From Christiangramia aestuarii (GTDB taxonomy: Bacteria; Bacteroidota; Bacteroidia; Flavobacteriales; Flavobacteriaceae), in assembly GCF_009735585.1 (NCBI RefSeq), contig NZ_VJVW01000001.1, positions 355,697 through 419,696 on the forward strand: a DNA stretch of 64,000 nt, written 5' to 3'. Positions within the stretch are counted from its first letter, which is position 1. Each line of letters starts with the position of its first letter. Under the pieces are notes generated by a model. The model was given only the letters and a program-made list of their open reading frames with translations. It did not search any database and had not been told where the DNA came from. Positions 28,551-37,074 of the stretch are shown one piece after another. Made by a program: the position numbers and the translations under genes.

Positions 28551-30177
28551 TATAATTTTCGGGAGTTTTTCTTCTTTTGGTATTCTTTTCAAAAATATAG
28601 GCGAACTGCAGGAGCTGTTCTTCAGTAAATGGCTTACCGATCATGGTGAGTCCCATAGGCCGGTTTTCCCTGGTATAACCCATAGGAACCGTAATGGCGG
28701 GATATTTAGCCACAGCGGCATAACCTGCATGATAGTTATTGATAGATAGAATCGCGTCCAACTTATGTTCCTGCATTGGTTTTTCCAGGAACCTGGTACC
28801 GTTGATCTTCAGCGTATCCTTGATAGCGGCAAATTCTTTACTGGAAGCCGAATCCTTTACGATTCCGTAGAAAAGGGCTTGCCCGTAGGGAGACCTGTTT
28901 AGCGAATCCTGGTTATTATAAGCTATGACATCCTGCACAGAGTTATAGGGAACCTCCCCTCCGTAATTCTTTAAATATGCCGGCAGATCCTGTTTCATAT
29001 CGAGGTTCAGCAACCTGATAAAATTGGGAAGGTCTATTTCCTCTGCTTCATATTCCACGATCTCGGCTCCGGCTTTTTTAAGGTCGTTAACAGCCCTAAC
29101 ATAAAGGCTATCCTCCATCAAAGATCTTATCGCGCCGAAACGTTTGCCTTTTAAACTAGCTTTCTCCAGGCCATCAATATAATTCCCTGTTGGTTGAACG
29201 GCTTTTGCTGAAGCCGGATCTTTATCGTCCACACCCGTCATCGCATCCAGAAGAATTGCGTTATCTATAACCGTCCTAGTGATGGGTCCGGGTGTATCCA
29301 GCGTACTGGAAATTGGAACTATCCCTCCGCGGCTTAAAAGACCTATACTAGGTTTTAATCCCACTACAGAATTGGCGCTGGAAGGTGACAGAATTGAACC
29401 TGAAGTTTCAGAGCCTACTGCAACCGGTGCTAAATTAGCCGCCACGGCCACTCCGCTTCCCGAACTCGACCCACCCGTATCATGGATCTTTCTTCCGTAA
29501 GGATTGAGGGTTTGGCCTCCTACTGTAGAAAACCCATTAGGGCAGCCCTGGCAGAAAAAGTTCGCCCATTCACTTAAATTGGCCTTTCCTAAGATCAAGG
29601 CCCCATTTTCCTTAAGTCGCTGTACGATGAAGGCATCCTGGGTCTGGTTATCCTGCAAGGCATGGGAGCCTGCGGTGGTCGGCATCGCTGCCGTATTTAT
29701 ATTATCCTTCAAAAGGACCGGGATCCCAAATATAGGATGCTGGGCTTCAGAACCATTTATCTGACTGTCCTTTGCCCTGGCCTCTTCAATTAAATTGGGA
29801 TTAAGAGAAATTACAGAATTTAAGGAAAGTTCGTTCTCGCGATCGTATTCCCTGATCCTGGTAAGATAGAACATCGCCAGTTCTTCATAGGTAAGTTTTC
29901 CGGAAGCTATCGCCTGCTGTATCTCTGGGATAGATCGTTCAAAAACAAGGGCTTTTACTTCTTCATAAACCTCAGTTGAAAATTCTGAAAGATCTGCCTC
30001 GAATGGCTGCCAAAGACTATCATTGTTGATGATCTTTGAATCGACCTGCCTGAACTCCATCTCTTCCACGTTGGTGGAATCGGCAGTAGTTTCGGCAATT
30101 TCAGAAGTTTTTTCGGTTTGATCGTTCTTACAAGCCAGGATGCTGGCTGCAGCGAACAGTAGTAAAAGCTTACGCAT
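28543..30177 (-). CDS. Lipoprotein amidase (amidase signature family)
   Basis: 544 residues with a lipoprotein signal (AAASILAC, acylated Cys16), then the amidase signature fold. The Ser-cisSer-Lys triad is visible: Lys in PVLLKDNINT, the cis-Ser in GGSSSGSG, and the nucleophile Ser in GSETSGSILSPSS. Family members hydrolyse a wide range of carboxamides, including peptide amides. The location outside the cytoplasm means the tRNA amidotransferase (GatA) role can be excluded. The gene sits 4 bases from the ftsY stop, on the same strand, in an order often seen in Flavobacteriaceae. Confidence 0.92.
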   Translation of the reverse strand: MRKLLLLFAAASILACKNDQTEKTSEIAETTADSTNVEEMEFRQVDSKIINNDSLWQPFEADLSEFSTEVYEEVKALVFERSIPEIQQAIASGKLTYEELAMFYLTRIREYDRENELSLNSVISLNPNLIEEARAKDSQINGSEAQHPIFGIPVLLKDNINTAAMPTTAGSHALQDNQTQDAFIVQRLKENGALILGKANLSEWANFFCQGCPNGFSTVGGQTLNPYGRKIHDTGGSSSGSGVAVAANLAPVAVGSETSGSILSPSSANSVVGLKPSIGLLSRGGIVPISSTLDTPGPITRTVIDNAILLDAMTGVDDKDPASAKAVQPTGNYIDGLEKASLKGKRFGAIRSLMEDSLYVRAVNDLKKAGAEIVEYEAEEIDLPNFIRLLNLDMKQDLPAYLKNYGGEVPYNSVQDVIAYNNQDSLNRSPYGQALFYGIVKDSASSKEFAAIKDTLKINGTRFLEKPMQEHKLDAILSINNYHAGYAAVAKYPAITVPMGYTRENRPMGLTMIGKPFTEEQLLQFAYIFEKNTKRRKTPENYNE

Positions 30178-30181
30178 AGGT

Positions 30182-31135
30182 TTATTTAAAGAATGAGTCT
30201 ACAAATTCGTATTTATTGAATACCTGCAGATCCTCAACTCCTTCTCCTACACCAATATATTTTACAGGGATCTTGAACTGGTCGCTAATGCCGATCACTA
30301 CACCTCCTTTAGCGGTACCGTCCAGTTTGGTCACAGCCAGCGAGGTCACCTCGGTAGCGGCTGTAAACTGCTTGGCCTGCTCAAAAGCATTTTGCCCGGT
30401 AGAACCATCGAGCACCAGCAAAACCTCGTGAGGAGCTTCCGGAATGGTCTTTTGCATTACTCGCTTCACCTTGGAAAGTTCCTTCATCAGGTTCACTTTA
30501 TTATGCAAACGCCCGGCAGTATCTATCAACACTACATCGGCATCCATTTTAACTGCACTTTGTACCGTATCAAAAGCTACGGAAGCAGGATCGCTCCCCA
30601 TCTTTTGCTTGATTATGGGAACATCTGTCCTGTCTGCCCAGATCTGAAGCTGGTCTATTGCAGCAGCTCTAAAGGTATCTGCGGCTCCAAGAACCACCTT
30701 TTGCCCCTTGCTTTTAAACTGATGGGCCAGTTTCCCGATGGTGGTTGTTTTTCCAACACCATTCACACCTACCACCATGATCACATAGGGCTTGGTCTTC
30801 TCAGGAACATGTATCTCAGATTCTTCACCCGTATTGGTTTCTGAAAGCAATGCCGCGATCTCTTCGCGAAGTATCTTGTTCAGCTCGTCGGTTCCTAGAT
30901 ATTTATCCCGGGCCACACGTTCTTCTATTCTATTGATCACTTTTATGGTGGTGGCTACTCCAACATCACTGCTAATAAGCACGTCTTCCAGATCATCAAG
31001 GACCTCATCGTCTACCTTGGATTTTCCGGCAACCGCCTTACTCATTTTATCAAAAAAACTGGTCTTGGATTTTTCAAGTCCCTTGTCCAGGTTTTCCTTT
31101 TTCTCTTTAGAAAATATCTTTTTAAATAAACTCAT
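30182..31135 (-). CDS. ftsY: Signal recognition particle receptor FtsY
   Basis: Membrane-associated GTPase that receives SRP-ribosome complexes. The 317-residue protein has the short Bacteroidota form: a basic N-terminal helix (FKKIFSKEKKENLDKG), the four-helix N domain, and the GTPase NG domain. GVNGVGKTTTIGKL is the G1 loop, DTAGR is G3, and TKLDGTAKGG is G4. The long acidic A domain found in E. coli is missing. It sits between the amidase gene (4 bases) and the terminator that closes the rpmB operon, so it must have its own promoter within 31136-31211. The SRP RNA is encoded at 47340. Confidence 0.97.
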   Translation of the reverse strand: MSLFKKIFSKEKKENLDKGLEKSKTSFFDKMSKAVAGKSKVDDEVLDDLEDVLISSDVGVATTIKVINRIEERVARDKYLGTDELNKILREEIAALLSETNTGEESEIHVPEKTKPYVIMVVGVNGVGKTTTIGKLAHQFKSKGQKVVLGAADTFRAAAIDQLQIWADRTDVPIIKQKMGSDPASVAFDTVQSAVKMDADVVLIDTAGRLHNKVNLMKELSKVKRVMQKTIPEAPHEVLLVLDGSTGQNAFEQAKQFTAATEVTSLAVTKLDGTAKGGVVIGISDQFKIPVKYIGVGEGVEDLQVFNKYEFVDSFFK

Positions 31136-31211
31136 TGTATTTGGCAGGTTTAAAAAACAAAAGAAGGTTCAAAACCCCCTCATTTTGCGGCAATAAATAT
31201 ACGTAAAAAAG

Positions 31212-31247
31212 AAAAAGCCGTCCAGAATAAATCCAGGACGGCTTTTT
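31212..31247 (-). terminator. Terminator closing the rpmB-rpmG-DUF4295 operon
   Basis: AAAAAGCCGTCC pairs perfectly with GGACGGCTTTTT around a 12-base loop; a further T-rich run follows on the minus strand. It separates the ribosomal-protein operon from ftsY. Confidence 0.92.
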
Positions 31248-31278
31248 AAGATTATTTAAAATCGTTTGTGAACGATCC

Positions 31279-31428
31279 TTACTTTTTCAAAAAGTCGTTT
31301 ACGTCTTCCGGAGCCATGATTTGTTCTACAAATGTATAGGCACCGGTCTTCTCAGATTTAACCATTTTTATCGCTTTGGTTAATCTTTTAGATCCTGTTT
31401 GAATAGATGCTACTGATTTCTTTGCCAT
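31279..31428 (-). CDS. DUF4295 protein (49 residues)
   Basis: A very small basic protein that opens MAKKSVASIQTGSKRLTKA and ends MAPEDVNDFLKK. DUF4295 proteins of this length lie directly after rpmG in nearly all Bacteroidota genomes I know, and the gene order here is exactly that. The conserved position next to two ribosomal proteins, and the basic N-terminus, suggest a ribosome-associated role; no function has been shown to my knowledge. Its start codon is 7 bases from the rpmG stop. Confidence 0.9.
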   Translation of the reverse strand: MAKKSVASIQTGSKRLTKAIKMVKSEKTGAYTFVEQIMAPEDVNDFLKK

Positions 31429-31435
31429 GACTCAA

Positions 31436-31618
31436 TTATTTTATTTCTTTATGAACCGTCATTTTCTTAAGAATAGGGTTGAATTTTTTCAACTCCATTC
31501 TATCCGGTGTATTCTTCTTATTTTTTGTAGTAATATATCTTGAAGTACCTGGTTGTCCAGTCGCTTTGTGCTCTGTACATTCTAGAATTACCTGAACTCT
31601 GTTACCTTTCTTTGCCAT
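31436..31618 (-). CDS. rpmG: 50S ribosomal protein L33
   Basis: 60 residues with the L33 pattern: [41 protein letters not shown] and the C-terminal [14 protein letters not shown]. Only one cysteine is present (in LECTEH), so this is the zinc-free form of L33. Cytoplasmic, part of the large subunit. It lies between rpmB (29 bases upstream) and the DUF4295 gene. Confidence 0.96.
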   Translation of the reverse strand: MAKKGNRVQVILECTEHKATGQPGTSRYITTKNKKNTPDRMELKKFNPILKKMTVHKEIK

Positions 31619-31647
31619 TGTGAAATATTTTTAGGTGCCGCTTAGGA

Positions 31648-31887
31648 TTATTTCTGAAGAAATCCTTTTGCTCTAGCTTCCTTAATTACGGCAGAAATGC
31701 CTTTTTTATTGATATCTTTTAATGCAGAAGTACTCACTTTTAGGGTGATCCATCTGTCTTCTTCAGGAATAAAGAAACGTTTCTTTACTAAGTTAGCGTT
31801 AAATTTACGCTTTGTCTTATTCATGGCGTGAGAAACATTATTCCCAACCATAGCTCTTTTCCCGGTAAGTTCACAAACTCTTGACAT
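31648..31887 (-). CDS. rpmB: 50S ribosomal protein L28
   Basis: 79 residues: SRVCELTGKRAMVGNNVSHA and KTKRKFNANLVKKRF are the defining L28 segments. Only the single cysteine Cys4 is present, so this is a zinc-free type. It is the first gene of rpmB-rpmG-DUF4295. Upstream lie two promoter-like sequences that share TTTGCAGCCTG (31924-31931 and 32036-32043); the distal one would produce a ~145-base leader with a hairpin. Confidence 0.96.
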   Translation of the reverse strand: MSRVCELTGKRAMVGNNVSHAMNKTKRKFNANLVKKRFFIPEEDRWITLKVSTSALKDINKKGISAVIKEARAKGFLQK

Positions 31888-31923
31888 TGCTCTATACTTT
31901 TCTCGTTATTTCAAAACAGGCTG

Positions 31924-31954
31924 CAAATTAACGATTTTTTTACCTAACAGACAA
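31924..31954 (-). promoter_or_regulatory. Proximal promoter (P2) of the rpmB operon
   Basis: On the minus strand TTAATTTG (7 of 8 to TAnnTTTG) with TTG 20 bases upstream. Transcription would begin near 31919, about 30 bases before rpmB. Confidence 0.6.
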
Positions 31955-31995
31955 CTAATTCAAAAAAAATATTTTGGTCTTGAAATTAATAAGTT

Positions 31996-32033
31996 GCCCT
32001 GGCGTTCAACTCCCATCCCAACGCTGTTCAGGC
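31996..32033 (-). promoter_or_regulatory. Leader hairpin ahead of rpmB
   Basis: On the minus strand GCCTG-AACA-GCGTT-13-base loop-AACGC-CAGGGC. The inner stem GCGTT/AACGC is perfect, and the outer stem GCCTG/CAGGGC has one bulge and a 4-base internal loop. It begins right at the predicted start site of the distal promoter, a location and shape typical of ribosomal-protein autoregulatory leaders. No T run follows, so it is not a terminator. Confidence 0.4.
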
Positions 32034-32035
32034 TG

Positions 32036-32067
32036 CAAAAATAGGATTTTTTAAGCATACAAATCAA
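32036..32067 (-). promoter_or_regulatory. Distal promoter (P1) of the rpmB operon
   Basis: On the minus strand TATTTTTG (exact -7 consensus), with TTTG 16 bases or TTG 21 bases upstream. It lies between cinA and rpmB. Confidence 0.65.
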
Positions 32068-32115
32068 GCTGAAAGAAATCAATTTTCAGAAAAGTTTTTG
32101 GCAAGAGGTTCAAGA

Positions 32116-33375
32116 TCAATGATCTTCCCCGAATTTCAGGATGGCATTCTGCACTAATTCCATAGCCTTGTTCACTGCTTTCCCAATCACCTTTTCGCGG
32201 TGATTGCCAAAATTGAACTTATGCGAATTAACTCCCGTCGGAGTGGCAATTCCTATAAAAACCGTTCCCAGTTCTGCATCACTATCTCCCTTTGCTGGCC
32301 CGGCATTTCCCGTGGTAGAGATAGCGAAATCGGTATACAATCGCTGCTGTGCTCCTCTTGCCATGGCTTCGGCAACCTCAGCACTCACGACCGACTTTTC
32401 TGAAATAATTTCTTCAGGCACTCCTAAAAGGTCCACTTTGACCTGGGTCGCATAGCAAACCACGCTGCCCTTAAAACTTAGGGAAGATCCGGGAGCGGTG
32501 GTAAATTTTGCTGCCAGCCTTCCGCCGGTACAGCTTTCAGCAGTGGAGAGCGTCCAGCCTTTTTCAGCAAGCATCCTTCCTATAATCACTTCTATGGAAT
32601 CATCATCTTCGTAGCCGTAAATGATATCACCAATGATCTTATGCAGACCAGTGATCTGGGCATCGATCTTATTTCTTAGTTCTTCTTCATTTTGTCCGCG
32701 GGCTGAAAGTCTCAGTCTAACCCTTCCCAAATTGGGGAGGTAAGCCAGCTTGATATCTGCCGGAAGATTGTCTTCCCAGCTCTCTATCTTTTCAGCAATG
32801 GCACTTTCCCCAAGGCCGTAAGTAATAACGGTTTTGTGAAGGATCACCGGCCTGGAAAAACTTTTGATCAATCTCGGGATGATCTCACGCTCCATTAAGC
32901 CGCGCATTTCATAGGGAACTCCAGGCATAGATACAAAGACCTTCCCATCCTGTTCAAACCACATTCCGGGAGCTGTACCGTACTCATTATGCAGGGCGAT
33001 GGCTTTTGAAGGCAATAAAGCCTGGTCGCGGTTGAGATCAGAAATCGGGGTCTCGATGTATTTTTCGAAAAGCTCTTCGATATGTTTTAAAACCTTTTCA
33101 TTACGAACCAGTTTATCATCAAAGAACTCACAAAGACATTTCTTGGTGATATCATCCTTGGTAGGCCCCAGGCCTCCGGTTATTATAATGATATCAGCTC
33201 TTTCTGAAGCTTCTTTTAAGGTTTGCAGGATATGCCCACGCTCGTCCTCGATAGAGGTGATCTGGTGAACACTCACCCCAATCTTGTTAAGCTCCTTGGA
33301 AATATAGGCTGAATTGGTATCTACGATCTGGCCTATCAGGATCTCATCCCCTATCGTTACGATCTCTGCCCTCAT
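32116..33375 (-). CDS. cinA: CinA-like competence/damage-inducible protein
   Basis: 419 residues with two parts: a MoaB/COG1058 domain ([22 protein letters not shown]; residues 1-~170, with [11 protein letters not shown]) and a C-terminal nicotinamide-nucleotide amidase domain ([16 protein letters not shown] near residue 265, with [12 protein letters not shown]). The second domain converts NMN back to nicotinic acid mononucleotide in pyridine nucleotide salvage; the first has ADP-ribose pyrophosphatase activity in studied members. Its start overlaps the stop of the Hpt gene by 4 bases. Confidence 0.94.
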   Translation of the reverse strand: MRAEIVTIGDEILIGQIVDTNSAYISKELNKIGVSVHQITSIEDERGHILQTLKEASERADIIIITGGLGPTKDDITKKCLCEFFDDKLVRNEKVLKHIEELFEKYIETPISDLNRDQALLPSKAIALHNEYGTAPGMWFEQDGKVFVSMPGVPYEMRGLMEREIIPRLIKSFSRPVILHKTVITYGLGESAIAEKIESWEDNLPADIKLAYLPNLGRVRLRLSARGQNEEELRNKIDAQITGLHKIIGDIIYGYEDDDSIEVIIGRMLAEKGWTLSTAESCTGGRLAAKFTTAPGSSLSFKGSVVCYATQVKVDLLGVPEEIISEKSVVSAEVAEAMARGAQQRLYTDFAISTTGNAGPAKGDSDAELGTVFIGIATPTGVNSHKFNFGNHREKVIGKAVNKAMELVQNAILKFGEDH

Positions 33376-33713
33376 GCCAGTTGAAAATCTCTTCTAAGAG
33401 CACTGGCCGCCACATCTACTTTTCTTGTGATCGTCTCAGCCGCCTCAGGCACCTCATCCTTTCTTTTCCCTTGTTTGGACCAGGCTTCTATAATGAGGAT
33501 CTGATCCATAAGATTTAGGCCAAAAAGCTGAAGATTGGGTTTCATCTTATGTGCATATTGATATGCCAGTGAGGGATTATCATTGCTGATAGCCTCATTC
33601 ATCGCAGCAACATCTGGTGGTATTTCTTCCAGAAAGGTCTGTACTACCACGAGCATGAATTCCTCATCCCCGCCGGCCATTTCTTTTACATCATCAAGAT
33701 TGTAGCTGCTCAT
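33372..33713 (-). CDS. Histidine phosphotransfer (Hpt) domain protein
   Basis: 113 residues forming one Hpt four-helix bundle. The phosphorylatable His55 lies in [15 protein letters not shown], with the conserved Lys two residues after it and the small residues on the helix face. Stand-alone Hpt proteins relay phosphate between a hybrid sensor kinase and a response regulator. No kinase or regulator gene lies in the window, so the partner is encoded elsewhere. It is translationally coupled to cinA (4-base overlap), which is an unexpected partnership, and sits 8 bases from the FAH-family gene upstream. Confidence 0.88.
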   Translation of the reverse strand: MSSYNLDDVKEMAGGDEEFMLVVVQTFLEEIPPDVAAMNEAISNDNPSLAYQYAHKMKPNLQLFGLNLMDQILIIEAWSKQGKRKDEVPEAAETITRKVDVAASALRRDFQLA

Positions 33714-33721
33714 TAGGTTGG

Positions 33722-34336
33722 TTATTTTACTTTTATAGAAAAGATTTTATTTTCTTCCAGGAATCCTTCCAGCCGGTCCTCAGGCTGCACTTTACCTACT
33801 CCGGCAGGTGTTCCTGTAAATATGATATCACCTATCTTCAGGGTGAAATAGGTCGAAATATAAGCAATTAATTCATCAATTTTCCAAAGCATATGCGAGG
33901 TATTGGCCTGCTGTACGGTCTCCCCGTTTTTCTTCAGACTGAAGTTAAGATCGTCTACGCTTTCAAAATTTTTCTTGTCTAGCCATTTATATCCAACTAC
34001 CGCAGCTCCGTCAAATGCCTTGGCCTTCTCCCAGGGCAGGCCTTTGTCTTTTAATTTCTGCTGAAGATCCCTCGCCGTAAAGTCTATTCCGAGCCCGATC
34101 TCATCATAATATTTGTGAGAAAATTTCGGTTGAATATGTTTCCCTATCTTTTTGATCTTTACCAGAACCTCAACTTCATAATGTATATCATCCGAAAAAT
34201 CCGGGATGAAAAAAGGTTGTTTTTTCAGCAATATCGAAGTATCCGGCTTCTGAAACAATACCGGTTCCTCGGGCTTCTCGTTCTTTAATTCGGCAATATG
34301 CTCGGTGTAATTCCTACCTACGCAAATTATCTTCAT
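33722..34336 (-). CDS. Fumarylacetoacetate hydrolase-family enzyme
   Basis: 204 residues covering the C-terminal catalytic fold of the FAH family only, the short YcgM-like form. It opens KIICVGRNYTEHIAELKNE. Metal-binding acidic residues lie in HYEVEVLVKI (two Glu) and LGIDFTARD (Asp). TGTPAGVGKV is the family's oxyanion-loop motif. Members act as acylpyruvases, oxaloacetate decarboxylases or oxaloacetate tautomerases; the exact reaction cannot be assigned. It overlaps the exonuclease gene by a single base (stop and start share a base). It is distinct from the full-length fumarylacetoacetase at 50890. Confidence 0.9.
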   Translation of the reverse strand: MKIICVGRNYTEHIAELKNEKPEEPVLFQKPDTSILLKKQPFFIPDFSDDIHYEVEVLVKIKKIGKHIQPKFSHKYYDEIGLGIDFTARDLQQKLKDKGLPWEKAKAFDGAAVVGYKWLDKKNFESVDDLNFSLKKNGETVQQANTSHMLWKIDELIAYISTYFTLKIGDIIFTGTPAGVGKVQPEDRLEGFLEENKIFSIKVK

Positions 34337-35121
34337 TAACTAAGCTTATTATTGAGTTTACGCAGTTTGATCGCGGTAAGTACTTTTTTGGTATATAAGG
34401 GAAAATCGGCATTCTGTATCCACCCGAAATAGCCAGGCTCCTCTTCCAACACTTTTTCTACATGCTTGCCTTTATATTTTCCGAAGGCGAAAACCTCTTT
34501 TCCTTTTTTGTCGAAACTGATGAATCCAGCAAAATCAGCAAACTTTTTACGAGAACTGAAGTCTGCCAGCCATTTCATATCGTTTTCAAGGTCTTCGTAT
34601 TTGTCCAGCTGTGATTTCAGCACCTCGTAAGTAGCTTCTGTATCGGCTTCGGCACCGTGAGCTCCTTCCAGCTCTTTTCCGCAGTAAAATAGGTAGGCGG
34701 CAGAAAGGGTTCGCTGTTCTTTTTTATGAAAAATGGTCTGCACATCTACAGCTACCACATTCTTCATTTCAAAATCGATCCCGGCCCTCAGTAATTCTTC
34801 TACAAGTAAGGGGATATCAAAGCGGTTAGAATTATACCCTCCCAGGTCGCAGCCCTTGATCAGATCATGAATTTTAGAGGCCAGTTCCTTGAAAGTAGGC
34901 TCGTTAGCCACCTTTTCATTAGAAATTCCGTGAATGGCCACTACTTCTGCTGGAATATCCCTTTCCGGGTTTACCAGCCAGGTATGACTTTCCTTATTGC
35001 CGTTGGGGTATACTTTCAGGATGGCGATCTCCACGATCCTGTCTTTGGAAATATTGGTGCCTGTGGTCTCCAGGTCAAAAAAACAGATAGGTTTGGTAAG
35101 CTTCAGGTCCATGCTTTTCAT
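34336..35121 (-). CDS. DEDDh 3'-5' exonuclease with a C-terminal ExoX-C domain
   Basis: 261 residues. The exonuclease fold covers residues ~10-180: Asp16 and Glu18 in FFDLETTGT, an Asp in GGYNSNRFDIPLL, and the His/Asp pair in GAHGAEADTEATY, which make the DEDDh set of the DNA polymerase III epsilon/exonuclease X class. The C-terminal 55 residues hold FGKYKGKHVEKVLEEEPGYF, the same domain as the small protein at 1082. A second ATG three codons in (35112) is an alternative start. Likely roles are in DNA repair or mismatch removal. It is first in the unit exonuclease, FAH-family, Hpt, cinA. Confidence 0.9.
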   Translation of the reverse strand: MKSMDLKLTKPICFFDLETTGTNISKDRIVEIAILKVYPNGNKESHTWLVNPERDIPAEVVAIHGISNEKVANEPTFKELASKIHDLIKGCDLGGYNSNRFDIPLLVEELLRAGIDFEMKNVVAVDVQTIFHKKEQRTLSAAYLFYCGKELEGAHGAEADTEATYEVLKSQLDKYEDLENDMKWLADFSSRKKFADFAGFISFDKKGKEVFAFGKYKGKHVEKVLEEEPGYFGWIQNADFPLYTKKVLTAIKLRKLNNKLS

Positions 35122-35263
35122 TTAATTCTGAACAAATATACTATAATTCTATGCTTGCACCGGGCAGGTATCCGGGCAAATTGCACATAGATTTTATACT
35201 TAAACGACTTGGAATTTAAGCCAGTATTAACTTGATGCGATTTTTCCTATATTTAAAGTATCA

Positions 35264-35698
35264 TTGAATTTTCACGAAGTGTACAAGTATATCTCTTATA
35301 TGAGCCGGCAGTCGCACATCATGTCTGAAGCAGGCCTTGAAAAGCTTTTAGAAAACTGCCGGATAAATAATTCTGCCATGGGGATCACCGGTCTGCTGGT
35401 GTCCTACCAGGGTATTTTCATTCAATACATCGAGGGGGCACCTGGCTTGATAGATGAACTATTCCAGAAGATCAAGAAAGACGCCAGGCATCATAGCGTT
35501 GTCGAGCTAGATTCCGGACTGCAACAGGACAGGCAGTTTTCCAACTGGTCTATGGCTTTCAGACAACTGGATCATAAAAAAGCCGAAAAGATACTTGGCT
35601 ACAGGGATTTTGACAAAAATGAAGTTTTTAAGGGCCGCCGTGAATATGATAATCATCATGCTACCCGCCTGCTGAACTCATTTGTAAATAACCTATAA
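35264..35698 (+). CDS. BLUF-domain blue-light sensor
   Basis: 144 residues; almost the whole protein is one BLUF domain, which senses blue light through FAD. The key residues are visible: Tyr12 (ISYMSRQ), Asn35-Asn36 in INNSAMGITGLL, Gln54 in IFIQYIEG, and Trp95/Met97 in NWSMAF. There is no attached output domain (no EAL or other), only a ~40-residue tail, so it belongs to the short PixD-like class that signals by protein contact. The start is a TTG at 35264; a GTG at 35279 is also possible. No partner gene is adjacent. It converges with the E2 gene at a shared terminator. Confidence 0.9.
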   Translation: MNFHEVYKYISYMSRQSHIMSEAGLEKLLENCRINNSAMGITGLLVSYQGIFIQYIEGAPGLIDELFQKIKKDARHHSVVELDSGLQQDRQFSNWSMAFRQLDHKKAEKILGYRDFDKNEVFKGRREYDNHHATRLLNSFVNNL

Positions 35699-35699
35699 A

Positions 35700-35727
35700 A
35701 AAAGCCGTGACATTTATCACGGCTTTT
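35700..35727. terminator. Bidirectional terminator between BLUF and E2 genes
   Basis: AAAAGCCGTGA pairs perfectly with TCACGGCTTTT around a 6-base loop. The minus strand continues into a long T run, so it serves the E2 gene best; the plus strand has a shorter run. Confidence 0.9.
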
Positions 35728-35748
35728 GAAATCATCTTTCTTTTAGAA

Positions 35749-37074
35749 CTAGATCTCTCTATCCTTATCGAAACCTTCAAGGTACTGGGCAACTCTTTGC
35801 ACGAACTGACCTCCTAAAGCTCCATTCACAACCCTGTGGTCGTAACTATGAGACAGGATCATTTTATAACGGATACCGATAAAATCACCATCTGGTGTTT
35901 CTATTACTGCAGGCATTTTCCTGATAGCCCCCAGCGCCAGGATACCTACCTGCGGCTGGTTGATAATAGGAGTTCCCATGATACTTCCAAAAGTTCCAAC
36001 ATTGGTTACGGTATAAGTACCACCCTGGATCTCATCTGGTTTTAGTTTATTCTGTCTCGCACGGTTCGCCAGGTCGTTAACAGCCTTAGCCATACCTACC
36101 AGGTTCAACCTGTCGGCATTCTTAATCACCGGTACGATAAGGTTACCATCTGGAAGGGCTGCCGCCATTCCCAGATTGATGTTTTTCTTTTTAATGACCT
36201 TGGTTGCATCCTCGTTCACCGATATATTGATCATCGGAAAATCACGAATAGCTTTCGCTACGGCTTCCATAAAGATCGGGGTGAAAGTTAGTTTCTCACC
36301 TTCCTTCTTCTGAAATTCAGCCTTATGCTTGTTTCTCCAGTTCCAGATATTAGTAACATCTACCTCGATAAACGACTGGACATGGGCAGATTTCTGAACG
36401 CTTTCCACCATATGGTGTGCGATCATTTTACCCATACGGCTCATTTCTATGATCTCGTCCTCTCCGGAAACCACTGGCTCTGGTTGTGCAGACACTCCTT
36501 TCTCCATGGCCTTGGTATCCACAGATTTTGAGGCTGCCGAAGCAGATTTTTTAGGCTGAGAGCCTCTGTTTTCAACATAGGCCAGGATATCGTTTTTGGT
36601 CACACGCCCTTCTTTGCCGGTTCCTTCGATGGACTCCAGCTCTTCTAGGGAAATATTTTCTTCCTTGGCGATATTTTTTACTAAAGGTGAATAAAACCTG
36701 GAAGAGTCTGAATAATCTTCAGTTCCACCGCTAGAAGCGGTCGCTTTTGCAGTTTCAACGGTCTCCTCTACCTGTGCAGCTTCCTGAGGAGTATCTTCAT
36801 CTTCATCTTCGGTAGTCCCGCCTTCAACTTCTCCATCGGTTTCAATAATGGCAATGGTTTGCCCCACTTTAACCACATCATCAACTTCAAATAGCTTTTC
36901 AACCAGTTTCCCGTCTACTTCGCTAGGAACTTCACTATCTACTTTATCGGTAGCTATTTCCAGTACCGGCTCATCCATTTCTATGGTGTCGCCAACCTCT
37001 TTTAGCCAGCTAGTTATCGTTGCTTCTGCAACACTTTCACCCATTTTGGGTAACTTCAATTCGAATTTTGCCAT
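35749..37074 (-). CDS. 2-oxo acid dehydrogenase E2 (dihydrolipoyl acyltransferase)
   Basis: 441 residues in the usual E2 order: an N-terminal lipoyl domain (Lys44 in EIATDKVDSEVPS carries the lipoyl group), a Glu/Thr/Ala-rich linker, a peripheral subunit-binding domain (YSPLVKNIAKEENISLEEL), a second linker, and the catalytic acyltransferase domain. The active-site motif reads SHSYDHRVVNGALGG, where the classical HxxxDG Asp is Asn. The single lipoyl domain and PKMGESVAEATI start fit the branched-chain or 2-oxoglutarate types more than a multi-lipoyl pyruvate E2. E1 and E3 genes are not adjacent. Confidence 0.93.
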   Translation of the reverse strand: MAKFELKLPKMGESVAEATITSWLKEVGDTIEMDEPVLEIATDKVDSEVPSEVDGKLVEKLFEVDDVVKVGQTIAIIETDGEVEGGTTEDEDEDTPQEAAQVEETVETAKATASSGGTEDYSDSSRFYSPLVKNIAKEENISLEELESIEGTGKEGRVTKNDILAYVENRGSQPKKSASAASKSVDTKAMEKGVSAQPEPVVSGEDEIIEMSRMGKMIAHHMVESVQKSAHVQSFIEVDVTNIWNWRNKHKAEFQKKEGEKLTFTPIFMEAVAKAIRDFPMINISVNEDATKVIKKKNINLGMAAALPDGNLIVPVIKNADRLNLVGMAKAVNDLANRARQNKLKPDEIQGGTYTVTNVGTFGSIMGTPIINQPQVGILALGAIRKMPAVIETPDGDFIGIRYKMILSHSYDHRVVNGALGGQFVQRVAQYLEGFDKDREI

